Assembly (NCBI GenBank): GCA_965117025.1
Contig: OZ220746.1
Coordinates: forward strand, 310,001-374,000
Direction: 5' to 3'
DNA: 64,000 nt
Origin: VXPQ01 sp965117025
GTDB lineage: Bacteria > Bacteroidota > Rhodothermia > Rhodothermales > VXPQ01
Of this stretch, positions 42,385-51,092 are shown piece by piece; position 1 is the first letter of the stretch, and each line of letters opens with the position of its first letter. The notes below the pieces were generated by a model. The model did not search any database. It was not told the origin of the DNA and saw only the letters and a program-made list of their open reading frames with translations. A program made the position numbers and the translations under genes.

Positions 42385-44370
42385 TCACTTGATGATGATG
42401 AACTTGCCCATGTCCGTCTCCCCTTCGTGGCCGGACACATGTGACTCGATGTGGTAGACGTACACCCCGGGCTGCACATTTTGAAAGAAGCGAGTCAGCA
42501 GGTAGTCGCCTTCGAGCGCACTTCCCCAGGCTTCCTCCCCGAAACCGTCATTGTGCTCAATGGTGCGAATCAGCTCTCCAGCGACATTGAAAATGCGGAT
42601 CGTGCACATCCCTGGAATGTTCAGAAAACTGATTCTCTTTTCTTCGGAGGGATCGGCAAGACCACTGACCTGCCGGAAAGGATTAGGGATGACCAGCACA
42701 TCCGACAGGCTGTTGCTTGGCGCCGGCTTGGCGGCCAGCGCGTTGTAGGTGTAGGCGGTAAACCCGCTTTCCAGCCCATCCTCGTCATAGGAAGTGACCC
42801 AGTAGCGATACGGGATGCCCGCTTTCGTTGCAAGGCGGTAGGTGACCTTGTTGCCGGTGGTCAACCCGGCAGCCTGGTCCCGGGAAATGTTCGCCACCTC
42901 CTCCCAGGGGCCTTCTATGCGTGACTCGGACTGGTATATTTTGTACCCGGCCCAATCGTTGCGGCCCTTGATCGGATCGACGTAACCGTCCGGCACGGCC
43001 GTAAAGGTAATATCGAACCCCTGCGTGAGCGTCTCGGGATCGGCAAACAACTCGACCTGGATCATGTCGTCGTTGCTGGCGAAAGGAGCGTCGCCGACGG
43101 TAGGCGGCGGATAGGCAGTGATGCCGGCGTTCCAGTTCCCGGTGCGTTGCCAGGCCTCTACGATCCCCAGAGCGGCTGCCCAGTTCTCCTTCAGATTGGC
43201 CATTCCCGCTGCAAGGTAGTTCTGCGTGGCCTCCAGGCCACCCTGCTCGGTAACGTTGCGGTCCATCTCCCCGAGTGCAATCACCCGGATCAACTCGACA
43301 GAATCTCCGGGGGCAATGTCATAGGGGCCGATACCCAGGTTGAAGGCGCCAAGGCGCTCATAGATATTGCCATCGACAGTGGACGCGTCGGCGTTCGCCT
43401 CGCGCCAGCTCATCCGTGGCTGCTCGGGGGTCATGCGCGTGAGCACATAGTCCGGATCCCTGTTCGTGGGCTGCCAGAACTCTTCGTCGGGCGCGCCCGG
43501 GTTTTCATTCAGAATCCGGTGATAGATCCCTTGATAGACCTTCTTCTCGCCAAACTTGTTGGGCGTCACGTCCACGATGTTGTCGGTGAATATCTGGGGC
43601 GAATAAAGCCTGCGGTCGATCGAATTCTGGATGGTGATATTGCCCGGATCTCCCCGGTCGCCCGTGACGTCGCCGGGGGAAATGTCATAGGTCACGGGGC
43701 TCTGGTTCGGCGGCATGGAAGTATCGTCGTAGAACACGAAGTTCCCCTGCTCTTCCCGAGAATTGCTGAAGGAAGCATCCCAGACATATTCGTCATCGAA
43801 TGGAGTCCCGTACGGCACGCCCGTTGCGATATTGATGCTGTAGGTAACAGCGTGATACCAGTCCTGAATGGTGGTGCTGCCCTCGTTCGTGTACACCTCG
43901 CGCTGTATGATGAAGTCGTCGTACTGCGGCAGGCTCCAGACCATCCTCTTTCGGGATACCCGCAAAGGGATAGTCGGCACGCCGGCTGCTGACGGGTCAA
44001 TGGAAGTAACCACATCGAAGGAATACTCCTCGGCTTCCTGCGCGCTTTGGCTGAAGTTGTAGTTCTTCACCAAAGTGTGCTTGACGACGTTGAAGGTGGG
44101 TGGACCGGCAACGATCAGGTCCCCGTCGACGAGAGCGACCCAGTTTTCGAAGGTGTTGAACCAACTCGTAGGGGCCTCGAAGTAGCCGGGGTAGGCGGAC
44201 CGCCAGGCAGCCGGATTGGGAACTGCTTCACTGACAATGGTCCAGAACTTGCCCCGCGTGAGTTGGTGGTCCGTGATGCTCTGCGCAGCGACCGGGGCGG
44301 AGAACGCAACCAGGACAGCACCTACCACGAAGGCTGTGAAAAAGGAGACTTGCCGTGTCGTTATGCTCAT
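42385..44370 (-). CDS. Exported protein with FlgD/T9SS-like C-terminal domain
   Basis: This 661-aa protein has a signal peptide (FFTAFVVGAVLVAFSAPVAAQ). The middle is beta-rich and resembles a fibronectin-type module near residues 520-555 (YRYWVTSYDEDGLESGF). The final 95 residues start SDVLVIPNPFRQ, continue CTIRIFNVAGELIRTIEH, and end VYVYHIESHVSGHEGETDMGKFIIIK, the pattern of FlgD-like/type-A T9SS sorting domains. It should be secreted or displayed at the surface. It is between TonB receptor and PorV genes in one minus-strand operon. No enzymatic domain is recognised; binding of the substrate glycan is possible. Confidence 0.82.
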   Translation of the reverse strand: MSITTRQVSFFTAFVVGAVLVAFSAPVAAQSITDHQLTRGKFWTIVSEAVPNPAAWRSAYPGYFEAPTSWFNTFENWVALVDGDLIVAGPPTFNVVKHTLVKNYNFSQSAQEAEEYSFDVVTSIDPSAAGVPTIPLRVSRKRMVWSLPQYDDFIIQREVYTNEGSTTIQDWYHAVTYSINIATGVPYGTPFDDEYVWDASFSNSREEQGNFVFYDDTSMPPNQSPVTYDISPGDVTGDRGDPGNITIQNSIDRRLYSPQIFTDNIVDVTPNKFGEKKVYQGIYHRILNENPGAPDEEFWQPTNRDPDYVLTRMTPEQPRMSWREANADASTVDGNIYERLGAFNLGIGPYDIAPGDSVELIRVIALGEMDRNVTEQGGLEATQNYLAAGMANLKENWAAALGIVEAWQRTGNWNAGITAYPPPTVGDAPFASNDDMIQVELFADPETLTQGFDITFTAVPDGYVDPIKGRNDWAGYKIYQSESRIEGPWEEVANISRDQAAGLTTGNKVTYRLATKAGIPYRYWVTSYDEDGLESGFTAYTYNALAAKPAPSNSLSDVLVIPNPFRQVSGLADPSEEKRISFLNIPGMCTIRIFNVAGELIRTIEHNDGFGEEAWGSALEGDYLLTRFFQNVQPGVYVYHIESHVSGHEGETDMGKFIIIK

Positions 44371-44416
44371 CGGTCTGGGCTCCGGTTAGGCTGAAAAAAA
44401 CTTGCTTCCTGGGCGA

Positions 44417-47400
44417 TTAAAAGTTCAATTGTACCCCGAAAAACATCTGCCGGGGAAGCTGGACGAGATCGTACCAGTCCCATTCGCTTTCTTCCCCCGT
44501 TGTTGGATTCACCGGGAGTTGATCTTCTTCGTGGTAAGCGACCAGGGCATCCTGTGAGGTGGGGAACCTGATGCGGTTGGTATTGAGCACGTTATGAACG
44601 TCCACGCTGAACTCAATCTCCGAAGAGCCAACCAGGCCAATGGCTTTCGAGATACGCAGGTTTGTGTTGTGGTAAGGTTTCCACCGCCTGTTATTGGGCT
44701 CGGTCGAGAAATCCCCCGGGGAGTGATAGGTGTAACGGTGGCCGCTGGCGAAGTTGTAAAAAGCGTTCACGTGCCACCCTCCCAACGGGTAAAAATTTCC
44801 AAAGCCAGGACCGAACTGTTCCGGCGAGAACAAGTTCAGGGTTGCCTTGAAGCTCGTAGTCGGGTTCCATTGGTCGTTGTTCTGCCCCGAGGTCCCCCGG
44901 TCTGTCAGGCTCACGCCGTGCAGCCGGTTTGGCCGTACGGGGTCGCCATCCACTTCGACGAATATCTGTCTGAAACCGTATTGGCCGGAGCGCACGAAAG
45001 AGCGGTTGAAAACAAGCTTCAGGCGTGCGTTCCGCAAAAAGAGCGTCTCGATGGAAGCTTCGAGGCCTCTCACATCGACGAACCCACCGTTGGTCGTTAC
45101 CCGGCTACGACCGCCCCCCGGCGCGAACCCAAGGGTGGCCACCGGGTCGGTATACACCTCGGTGTTCACCGAACCCCCGAGGCCGAAAAGGTTGGCGTGC
45201 GATCCGAATCCCACAAAGTCAACCCGCCCCTGACTCACTCCGAGAGAAGTCAGATCCTTGCCGTCCTTGTAGTAGGCGGTCACGTCGAGATGGGCCAGCC
45301 GGGGAATATGCTGATCGAAGCCAATCTCGTACTGAATGATCTTTTCGAAGGTGAGCTCCGGGTTGGCCGTATTGGTGTTGGGGTGATAGAACCCGAACGC
45401 CTCCGCAGGTGAAGCATCCGGAACGCCTTCCGAACTGGACGTGATGTGAAAAATCGTTGGGCCGCCACCGATCAGTTGCCACGCCGGGCGCTGGTTGAAG
45501 TGACCGTAGGAGAAGTGCAGCACGGTCAACTCCGTAATCGGATGGGATATGCCGAAACGCGGTGAAAGCACGGCCCGAGAACGGGTTTTCACTCCGTGCG
45601 TTTCCGCATCGTAGCTGGGCACGTTGGCCTCGTCGAACACGCCCGGATCGAATATCGAGGGCGCCACTTTCGTGTTCGCGTCGAAGGCGTCGAAACGCAG
45701 CCCCGCGTTGATCACCATGCCGTTTACCTCCACCTTGCCTTGCACGTAGGCTGCCGCATCCCACGGCTTGAAATCGGGCTTCGTCGCCAAATTGGAATAG
45801 ACGGCGCCCGGCATAGCTCCAGCCTTGAAGGTCTTCGACACATACTGTGGGGAGATGAGCGCACCGGCCTTCAATTGAAACTCCTGGCTTATCTGATTCG
45901 TGTAGTCCACCTTGGCTACAGCGGCCTCTGAGCGCACCTTGAGTTGAAAAATGCCCGGGTGGCGACGGTGGAAAATGGGGGGCAGCAAAAACAGTGGGTT
46001 GCCTGGAATCATTGTCTCATCCCAGCGGGCGCCAAACTCCTCTGACTCGGGATCATAGAACTCGCTGTCCTCGAGTTGGCCGAAGTTGTCCCGATCCAGA
46101 CGCATGGTGGTGTAGCTCACCTGGGCGTCAAGAAAAGACGAGGGATTGAATACGTGCGTCCAGGCCAGTTGTCCGCTCCGCATCCGCATGTATTCCGGCG
46201 GCGTCGGAACCTGAAAGATGTTGGAGGTGCCGTAGGGCCAGTACTTGAACGTGGAATAACCGGAGTGGTAGTACGGCGGAGGGCCCCAGAATCCCGAAAC
46301 GAATGCATCTTCACTGGACCAGTAGCTCAACCGCGCCCTATCCGTGTTGTCGAAACCCTGGTAAAAGCCCGAAAGCTCAAGCCGGTTTCGGGAGCCAAGA
46401 CGGTAAGTCAGCTTGCCCTGGTAATTCCAATCCTGAGTATACTCCAGATAAGCCGGGAAATTCGGGGCGCTTCGCACATACTTCCCCGAAACAAGAAATC
46501 CCAGGTCTTCCGTGATCGGCCCATAGAACGTTCCCTCGCCCTCCCAGGTAGCGCGCTCGGCATAATCCTGCATGCGCCGCGAAACGTCCCCGAAAAGATC
46601 CCCCGTGATGAAATCCGTCCACGCATCGAGGCGCTCCTGCGGGGTTCGCATGGCCCAAGCGCCTCCCCCGGTATTCTCGGTCCAGTAGTCGAGCGTAGCC
46701 ATCACCTTCCATTCATAATTCTCCTCACTGTAAATATTCCGACCCCAATGATATTGTCCCGGGGGGCGATATCGGGAACGTATCGTGCCGCGAATGCGGT
46801 CTGAAGCAGAACGTGTTACAATGTTGATTACCGAACCCATCGCGCGACCGTACTCTGCACTCCAGCCGCCGGTAAGGACCTCCAGTTCAGCGATGGACGT
46901 AGTGTTGACGCCTGCCAGATTGCCCCCTGAAACATTGTCGCGCAGGCTGAGCCCGTCAATAAAATAGCTGTCCTCGAGTCCAAAGCCCCCACGAATACCA
47001 CCGTGGATGTTCGTTCCCGTCTGAATCAGAAGCGCTTCGGAGAGCGTCTTCACCCAACTGTTATCAAGCTCCTCACCGCTCATGCGCTGTTTGCTGCCCG
47101 TGAGATCCACCTCTACAGGCGGACGCTCCGCAACCACCACCACCTCTTCTGCTTGCACCGTAGAGGGGGAAAGCGAAAAATTCAACGGGGCCGTCTGATT
47201 AATGTAGACCCGCACGTCGGTCTGCGTCATTGTTGCAAAACCGATCATGGTCGACTGTACGGCATGCGTACCCGGGGGCACCTGCAAAATGAAGTAGTTG
47301 CCCTCGGCGTCGGCGGCAGCCCCCAACTGAGTGCCCTCGACCACCACATTTGCTCCGACCAAGGGTTCTCCCGTGACCGCGTCGGTGATGGTACCTGCTA

Positions 47401-47485
47401 TCTTACCCGTCTGCGCATGGACGGGGCCTGTAGAGAGAAGCAAACCTCCAAGGACGAGAAGCGAAGAAGCGTATCTCCTGATCAT
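44417..47485 (-). CDS. TonB-dependent receptor with carboxypeptidase-regulatory-like domain
   Basis: This 1022-aa outer-membrane transporter has a signal peptide, then a CarboxypepD_reg-like module (KIAGTITDAVTGEPLVGANV, about residues 27-110), a plug domain with GTNIHGGIRGGFGLEDSYFIDG and GRAMGSVINIVTRS (140-235), and a beta barrel ending in the aromatic C-terminus FFGVQLNF. It imports oligosaccharide or similar substrate using TonB energy. It is the first gene of a minus-strand unit with the sorting-domain protein and PorV-like gene. No SusD lipoprotein was found beside it, so this is not a classic SusCD pair. A weak operator-like sequence lies about 67 bases upstream. Confidence 0.95.
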   Translation of the reverse strand: MIRRYASSLLVLGGLLLSTGPVHAQTGKIAGTITDAVTGEPLVGANVVVEGTQLGAAADAEGNYFILQVPPGTHAVQSTMIGFATMTQTDVRVYINQTAPLNFSLSPSTVQAEEVVVVAERPPVEVDLTGSKQRMSGEELDNSWVKTLSEALLIQTGTNIHGGIRGGFGLEDSYFIDGLSLRDNVSGGNLAGVNTTSIAELEVLTGGWSAEYGRAMGSVINIVTRSASDRIRGTIRSRYRPPGQYHWGRNIYSEENYEWKVMATLDYWTENTGGGAWAMRTPQERLDAWTDFITGDLFGDVSRRMQDYAERATWEGEGTFYGPITEDLGFLVSGKYVRSAPNFPAYLEYTQDWNYQGKLTYRLGSRNRLELSGFYQGFDNTDRARLSYWSSEDAFVSGFWGPPPYYHSGYSTFKYWPYGTSNIFQVPTPPEYMRMRSGQLAWTHVFNPSSFLDAQVSYTTMRLDRDNFGQLEDSEFYDPESEEFGARWDETMIPGNPLFLLPPIFHRRHPGIFQLKVRSEAAVAKVDYTNQISQEFQLKAGALISPQYVSKTFKAGAMPGAVYSNLATKPDFKPWDAAAYVQGKVEVNGMVINAGLRFDAFDANTKVAPSIFDPGVFDEANVPSYDAETHGVKTRSRAVLSPRFGISHPITELTVLHFSYGHFNQRPAWQLIGGGPTIFHITSSSEGVPDASPAEAFGFYHPNTNTANPELTFEKIIQYEIGFDQHIPRLAHLDVTAYYKDGKDLTSLGVSQGRVDFVGFGSHANLFGLGGSVNTEVYTDPVATLGFAPGGGRSRVTTNGGFVDVRGLEASIETLFLRNARLKLVFNRSFVRSGQYGFRQIFVEVDGDPVRPNRLHGVSLTDRGTSGQNNDQWNPTTSFKATLNLFSPEQFGPGFGNFYPLGGWHVNAFYNFASGHRYTYHSPGDFSTEPNNRRWKPYHNTNLRISKAIGLVGSSEIEFSVDVHNVLNTNRIRFPTSQDALVAYHEEDQLPVNPTTGEESEWDWYDLVQLPRQMFFGVQLNF

Positions 47486-47743
47486 GATTAACCTGCGTCG
47501 TGTGCGTGCATGAACCGCGAAAACCGCCGGGGGCTACGCGGAAAGGAGGAATGTTAAGGTTATCATTTTCTGACAAAAAACACACCGGAATACTTTAAAA
47601 GCAGCACTCCATCCTCAGTATAAACGTGTACCCTCTCTTTGTCAAGAAATCGTGAAATGTTTTTTTAAATAATCCGAAATACCGAATGAGTACTCGAGCA
47701 AAATACAATCCGGGGCAACGTTGACAGGGGCTGCCCGGGCCCA

Positions 47744-48487
47744 CTACCCCGCCCGCACAATCGCCGCAAAGTCCTCTCCCTTCAGGCTGGCGCCGCCAAT
47801 CAGGCCGCCGTCCACATCCGCCCGCCCGAACAGTTCGGCGGCGTTGCCCGGTTTGACGCTTCCCCCGTACAGAATGTGCAGGGCGCGACCCGTCTCTTCG
47901 CCGAATTGTTCGTTCAACCGTCCCCGGATGAAGGCATGCATTTCCTGCGCCTGATCGGGTGTGGCCGTTTCGCCCGTACCGATCGCCCAGACCGGTTCGT
48001 AGGCGATCACCAGTTGATCAGGACTGCCTGGCGCCGCGCCGCGTAGACTGTGCGCCAGTTGCCGCCCCACAACCTCTTCGGCCCTGTCTGCCTTGCGCTC
48101 TTCCAGGGTCTCGCCCACGCACACGATCGGCACAAGACCGTGGGCATGCGCCTGTCCGATTTTCGCGCATACCCCCTCATCCGTCTCTCCGAAATATTGC
48201 CGGCGTTCGGAGTGCCCCAGGATCACGTACCGGCACCCCGCCGAGGTCAGCATCGGGGCCGACACCTCGCCGGTAAAGGCGCCCGCGTCCTGTGTATGCA
48301 TGTTCTGGGCCCCAAGACCCACCGGCGTACCGGCAATCTCCGCAGCCACGGCGGACAGGCTCACGAAAGGCGGGCACACGACGACCGTTACACCCCCGGG
48401 GTCTCCCACCGAATCCACGACATCGCGCGCAAGGGTGCGCGCCGCATCCATATTCGTGTACATTTTCCAGTTACCGGCAACAAGCAT
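47744..48487 (-). CDS. tpiA: Triosephosphate isomerase
   Basis: This 247-aa glycolytic enzyme interconverts dihydroxyacetone phosphate and glyceraldehyde-3-phosphate in the cytoplasm. The start MLVAGNWKMY holds the catalytic Asn and Lys; VILGHSERRQYFGE carries the catalytic His, and IAYEPVWAIGTG the catalytic Glu. The phosphate loop ILYGGSVKPGNAAELF is intact. ATG 48487 is chosen because the 23 residues upstream are unlike the family. The length is normal for TIM. It is downstream of gatB on the same strand with about 100 bases between. Confidence 0.97.
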   Translation of the reverse strand: MLVAGNWKMYTNMDAARTLARDVVDSVGDPGGVTVVVCPPFVSLSAVAAEIAGTPVGLGAQNMHTQDAGAFTGEVSAPMLTSAGCRYVILGHSERRQYFGETDEGVCAKIGQAHAHGLVPIVCVGETLEERKADRAEEVVGRQLAHSLRGAAPGSPDQLVIAYEPVWAIGTGETATPDQAQEMHAFIRGRLNEQFGEETGRALHILYGGSVKPGNAAELFGRADVDGGLIGGASLKGEDFAAIVRAG

Positions 48488-48585
48488 GGGTTTTAGTGTG
48501 TATGGTTGGATGGAAACAAAAAGAAAAAAAGATCGGCGCGAAAGGCTGGCGGACAAAGCCCGGGTACGGCGCAGAAAAAAGGAAT

Positions 48586-50079
48586 TTACTCGCGGCGGGT
48601 TTCAAGCCCTTCGAGCAGCAGTTTGCGTACAAGTTTGGGGTCGGGCGACCCTTCGAAGCGCCGCATCGCCTGTCCGATGAAGTACCCGATGAGGCCCTCC
48701 TTGCCTCCAAGGTACGCCGCCACCTGCTGCGGATGATCGTCCAGCACACGTTCCACGACGGGCGCAAGGGAAGTCACGTCAGAGACCTGGATGAGGTCCT
48801 GTTCCTTCGCAATGGCCTCCGGCGCATCGTCCCGTTCGAGCATGGCTTCGAAAATTTCCTGGGCCGCCGTGGAAGATATCCGGTCGTCAAGACGCAGCCG
48901 GACCAGCGCGGCAAGGCGCGGAGGGCGAATGGGGAGTTCCTCGATGGACGTGGCGGTCTCCTTGAGCACGCGGAGCACATCGCCCATGATCATGTTGGAG
49001 ACGCTTTTCGCCGGGCCATGCGTTTCCTTACCGCTTCCTTCCACTCCTAACGCCCCCAGAGTTTCTTCAAAATAGTCGGCCAGTTCACGCTCCTCGGTCA
49101 GGATCGCCGCATCATAGGCGGGCAATCCCCACGCACCCTGAAAACGGACGCTGCGCGCCTCCGGCATTTCCGGGAGTTCGGCGCGGATGCGGCCGAGCTC
49201 GTCGTCCGTTACGAACACCGGCGCCAGGTCGGGATCCGGAAAATACCGGTAATCATGCGCTTCCTCCTTGGAACGCATGGGCCGGGTCTCCTGCCGGTCC
49301 GCATCCCAAAGCAGCGTTTGCCGCACGACCTTCCCGCCCCCCTGAACCAGTCGTATCTGCCGGTTGATTTCGTAATCGAGGGCCCGTTCCACGTTCCGGA
49401 ACGAGTTCATATTCTTGATTTCGGTGCGCTCGCAGAGATCCTTGCTCCCCAGGGGGCGAATCGACACGTTTGCGTCGCAGCGAAGCGATCCCTCCTCCAT
49501 GTTGCCGTCGGAAATACCGAGATACCGCACGATCTGGCGGATCTTCCGCATGTACAGGTAGGCTTCGCGGGGCGACCGCAGGTCCGGTTCGGAAACGATT
49601 TCGATGAGCGGCGTACCGCAGCGGTTGTAGTCGAGGAGCGTGTCGTACGGATCCTGGTCGTGAATGGATCGCCCTGCGTCCTCCTCCATGTGAATGCGCG
49701 TCAGCCCTATGCGCCTGGTGACGGGCGGCGCATCCTTTTCCTGCAAAACGATATCCACATGCCCTCCGGCGCAGATAGGCGTCTCGTACTGCGAAATCTG
49801 GTAGCCCTTCGGCAGGTCGGGATAAAAGTAATGCTTGCGAGCCAGTACGGAGCGGGGCGCGATCCGGCAATGCGTGGCAAGCCCCATGCGCAGGGTATAC
49901 TCGACCATGCGCCGGTTCAGCACAGGCAGCGTGCCGGGATGGCCGAGGCTGACCGGATCCACATGCACATTCGGCCCGGCGCCGAACCGGGCGGAATCAG
50001 AACTGAACGCCTTGGAATCGGTAAGAAGCCGGCAATGCACTTCCAGGCCGATAACCGGCTCGTACGTAGCACGCGGCAT
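48586..50079 (-). CDS. gatB: Asp-tRNA(Asn)/Glu-tRNA(Gln) amidotransferase subunit B
   Basis: This 497-aa subunit of the transamidation complex activates misacylated Glu-tRNA(Gln)/Asp-tRNA(Asn). Its N-terminus, YEPVIGLEVHCRLLT, its SLGHPGTLPVLNRRMVEYTLRMGLA segment, KHYFYPDLPKGYQISQYETPI, and KEEAHDYRYFPDPDLAPV are canonical. A YqeY/GatB-tail domain follows from about residue 345. ATG 50079 lies two codons inside a frame that opens with TTG at 50085. gatA and gatC are not in this window. It is transcribed toward tpiA, and a lipoprotein gene is divergent on the other strand, 26 bases away. Confidence 0.97.
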   Translation of the reverse strand: MPRATYEPVIGLEVHCRLLTDSKAFSSDSARFGAGPNVHVDPVSLGHPGTLPVLNRRMVEYTLRMGLATHCRIAPRSVLARKHYFYPDLPKGYQISQYETPICAGGHVDIVLQEKDAPPVTRRIGLTRIHMEEDAGRSIHDQDPYDTLLDYNRCGTPLIEIVSEPDLRSPREAYLYMRKIRQIVRYLGISDGNMEEGSLRCDANVSIRPLGSKDLCERTEIKNMNSFRNVERALDYEINRQIRLVQGGGKVVRQTLLWDADRQETRPMRSKEEAHDYRYFPDPDLAPVFVTDDELGRIRAELPEMPEARSVRFQGAWGLPAYDAAILTEERELADYFEETLGALGVEGSGKETHGPAKSVSNMIMGDVLRVLKETATSIEELPIRPPRLAALVRLRLDDRISSTAAQEIFEAMLERDDAPEAIAKEQDLIQVSDVTSLAPVVERVLDDHPQQVAAYLGGKEGLIGYFIGQAMRRFEGSPDPKLVRKLLLEGLETRRE

Positions 50080-50105
50080 GATCAATGAAGCATAGGGTTC
50101 GACAA

Positions 50106-50531
50106 ATGGTGCACGACCGGGTCCTTGCGGGTCTTTGTGTGCTGCTTATCGGCGCATGGGCAGGGTGCAACTCGCCGGAGGCGCCTCCAAGCCCGGAAAG
50201 GTTCGGCGACCCGTACGAGATTCTTACCAACCTCTCGCCCAATTCCCCGGACGAGCCGCCAGCCATCATCTCGGATTCGCTCTCGGTGCTGGTCGCCTAT
50301 ACGGGCGGCTGCACCGAGCATACGTTCGAGCCGCGCACCCGGGTGACGGGGCGGGCTGCAGCGATCCTGCTGCGCCACGACAACGGCGGCGACTCCTGCG
50401 AGGCATACCTGCATGACCGGATCGTGCTGCCTCTTCCGGAAAACGTACTGGAAACTCCTGAAATACATCTCCTTAACCCCAACAACGCGGATGCGCCGTT
50501 CGTGCTTCGATGGGACCTTAGGCAAGATTGA
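50106..50531 (+). CDS. Hypothetical lipoprotein
   Basis: This 141-aa protein has a lipoprotein signal (VLAGLCVLLIGAWAGC) followed by a Pro-rich segment and a small beta-rich domain with two Cys (TGGCTEHTFEPRTRV and DSCEAYLHDRIVLPLP) that might form a disulfide. The family is not recognised by me. The ATG at 50106 has AGGG 8 bases upstream and is preferred over ATG 50085, which would add seven polar residues before the signal. It is divergent from gatB, and its 3' end overlaps the convergent bcp gene by 14 bases. The function is unknown. Confidence 0.75.
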   Translation: MVHDRVLAGLCVLLIGAWAGCNSPEAPPSPERFGDPYEILTNLSPNSPDEPPAIISDSLSVLVAYTGGCTEHTFEPRTRVTGRAAAILLRHDNGGDSCEAYLHDRIVLPLPENVLETPEIHLLNPNNADAPFVLRWDLRQD

Positions 50532-51000
50532 ATTTATCCATGATTTCGCGCGTGTGGTTCAATACTTTCGGGCGCTTGAACACATGGACGATGCGCCCCT
50601 CTTCATCGATAAGAAACGTCGTACGCTTGAGCCCCATCGTCTTCTTGCCATAAAGATTCTTCTCGCCCCACACGCCGTATCGCCTGATAATATCCTTATC
50701 CGGATCGGCAAGCAGCGGAAACGGTAAGCCATACTTCCCCGCGAATTTCGCGTGAGATGCTTCGTCGTCCGGAGACACGCCGATCACGACGATGCCCTCG
50801 TTCAACAGGTTCTGGTGGCCGTCGCGCAGGTTGCAGGCCTGCTTCGTACACCCTGGTGTATCGTCCTTCGGGTAGAAATACAAGGCTACCTTGCGGCCTC
50901 GCAAATCGCCGAGGCGCACGTGTTGGCCGTCCTGCGCCGATCCCTCGAAGTCGGGGGCCGCTTCTCCTTTTTGAGGCATGTCCGTCGTGCTGTCTGCCAT
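50518..51000 (-). CDS. bcp: Thioredoxin-dependent peroxiredoxin, Bcp type
   Basis: This 160-aa peroxidase reduces H2O2 and organic hydroperoxides with electrons from thioredoxin. The active site is FYPKDDTPGCTKQACNLRD, where the first Cys is the peroxidatic residue and a second Cys five residues later matches the BCP arrangement for an intramolecular disulfide. The thioredoxin-like fold continues with GVSPDDEASHAKFAGKYGLPFPLLAD. It is cytoplasmic. It is separated from the E1 gene upstream by a region containing three 27-28-bp tandem repeats. The start is ATG 51000, with a second ATG seven codons in. Confidence 0.95.
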   Translation of the reverse strand: MADSTTDMPQKGEAAPDFEGSAQDGQHVRLGDLRGRKVALYFYPKDDTPGCTKQACNLRDGHQNLLNEGIVVIGVSPDDEASHAKFAGKYGLPFPLLADPDKDIIRRYGVWGEKNLYGKKTMGLKRTTFLIDEEGRIVHVFKRPKVLNHTREIMDKFNLA

Positions 51001-51019
51001 ATCCGGATGGAATGTTTTG

Positions 51020-51092
51020 TTAATACGCCAGCAGGCTGGTTTGTTATTAGTACGCCAGTAGGCTGGTTGTTTTATTAGTACGCCAGTAGGCT
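51020..51092. repeat. Three 27-28-bp tandem repeats at the 3' end of the E1 gene
   Basis: The sequence TTAGTACGCCAGTAGGCTG (plus strand) occurs three times, around 51046-51064, 51074-51092 and, with two changes, 51020-51038, at periods of 27 and 28 bases. The copy at 51075-51092 contains the E1 stop codon; the others lie beyond it and repeat the same codons (SLLAY-stop) out of use. It looks like a short tandem duplication of the gene end, perhaps replication slippage. Confidence 0.85.
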
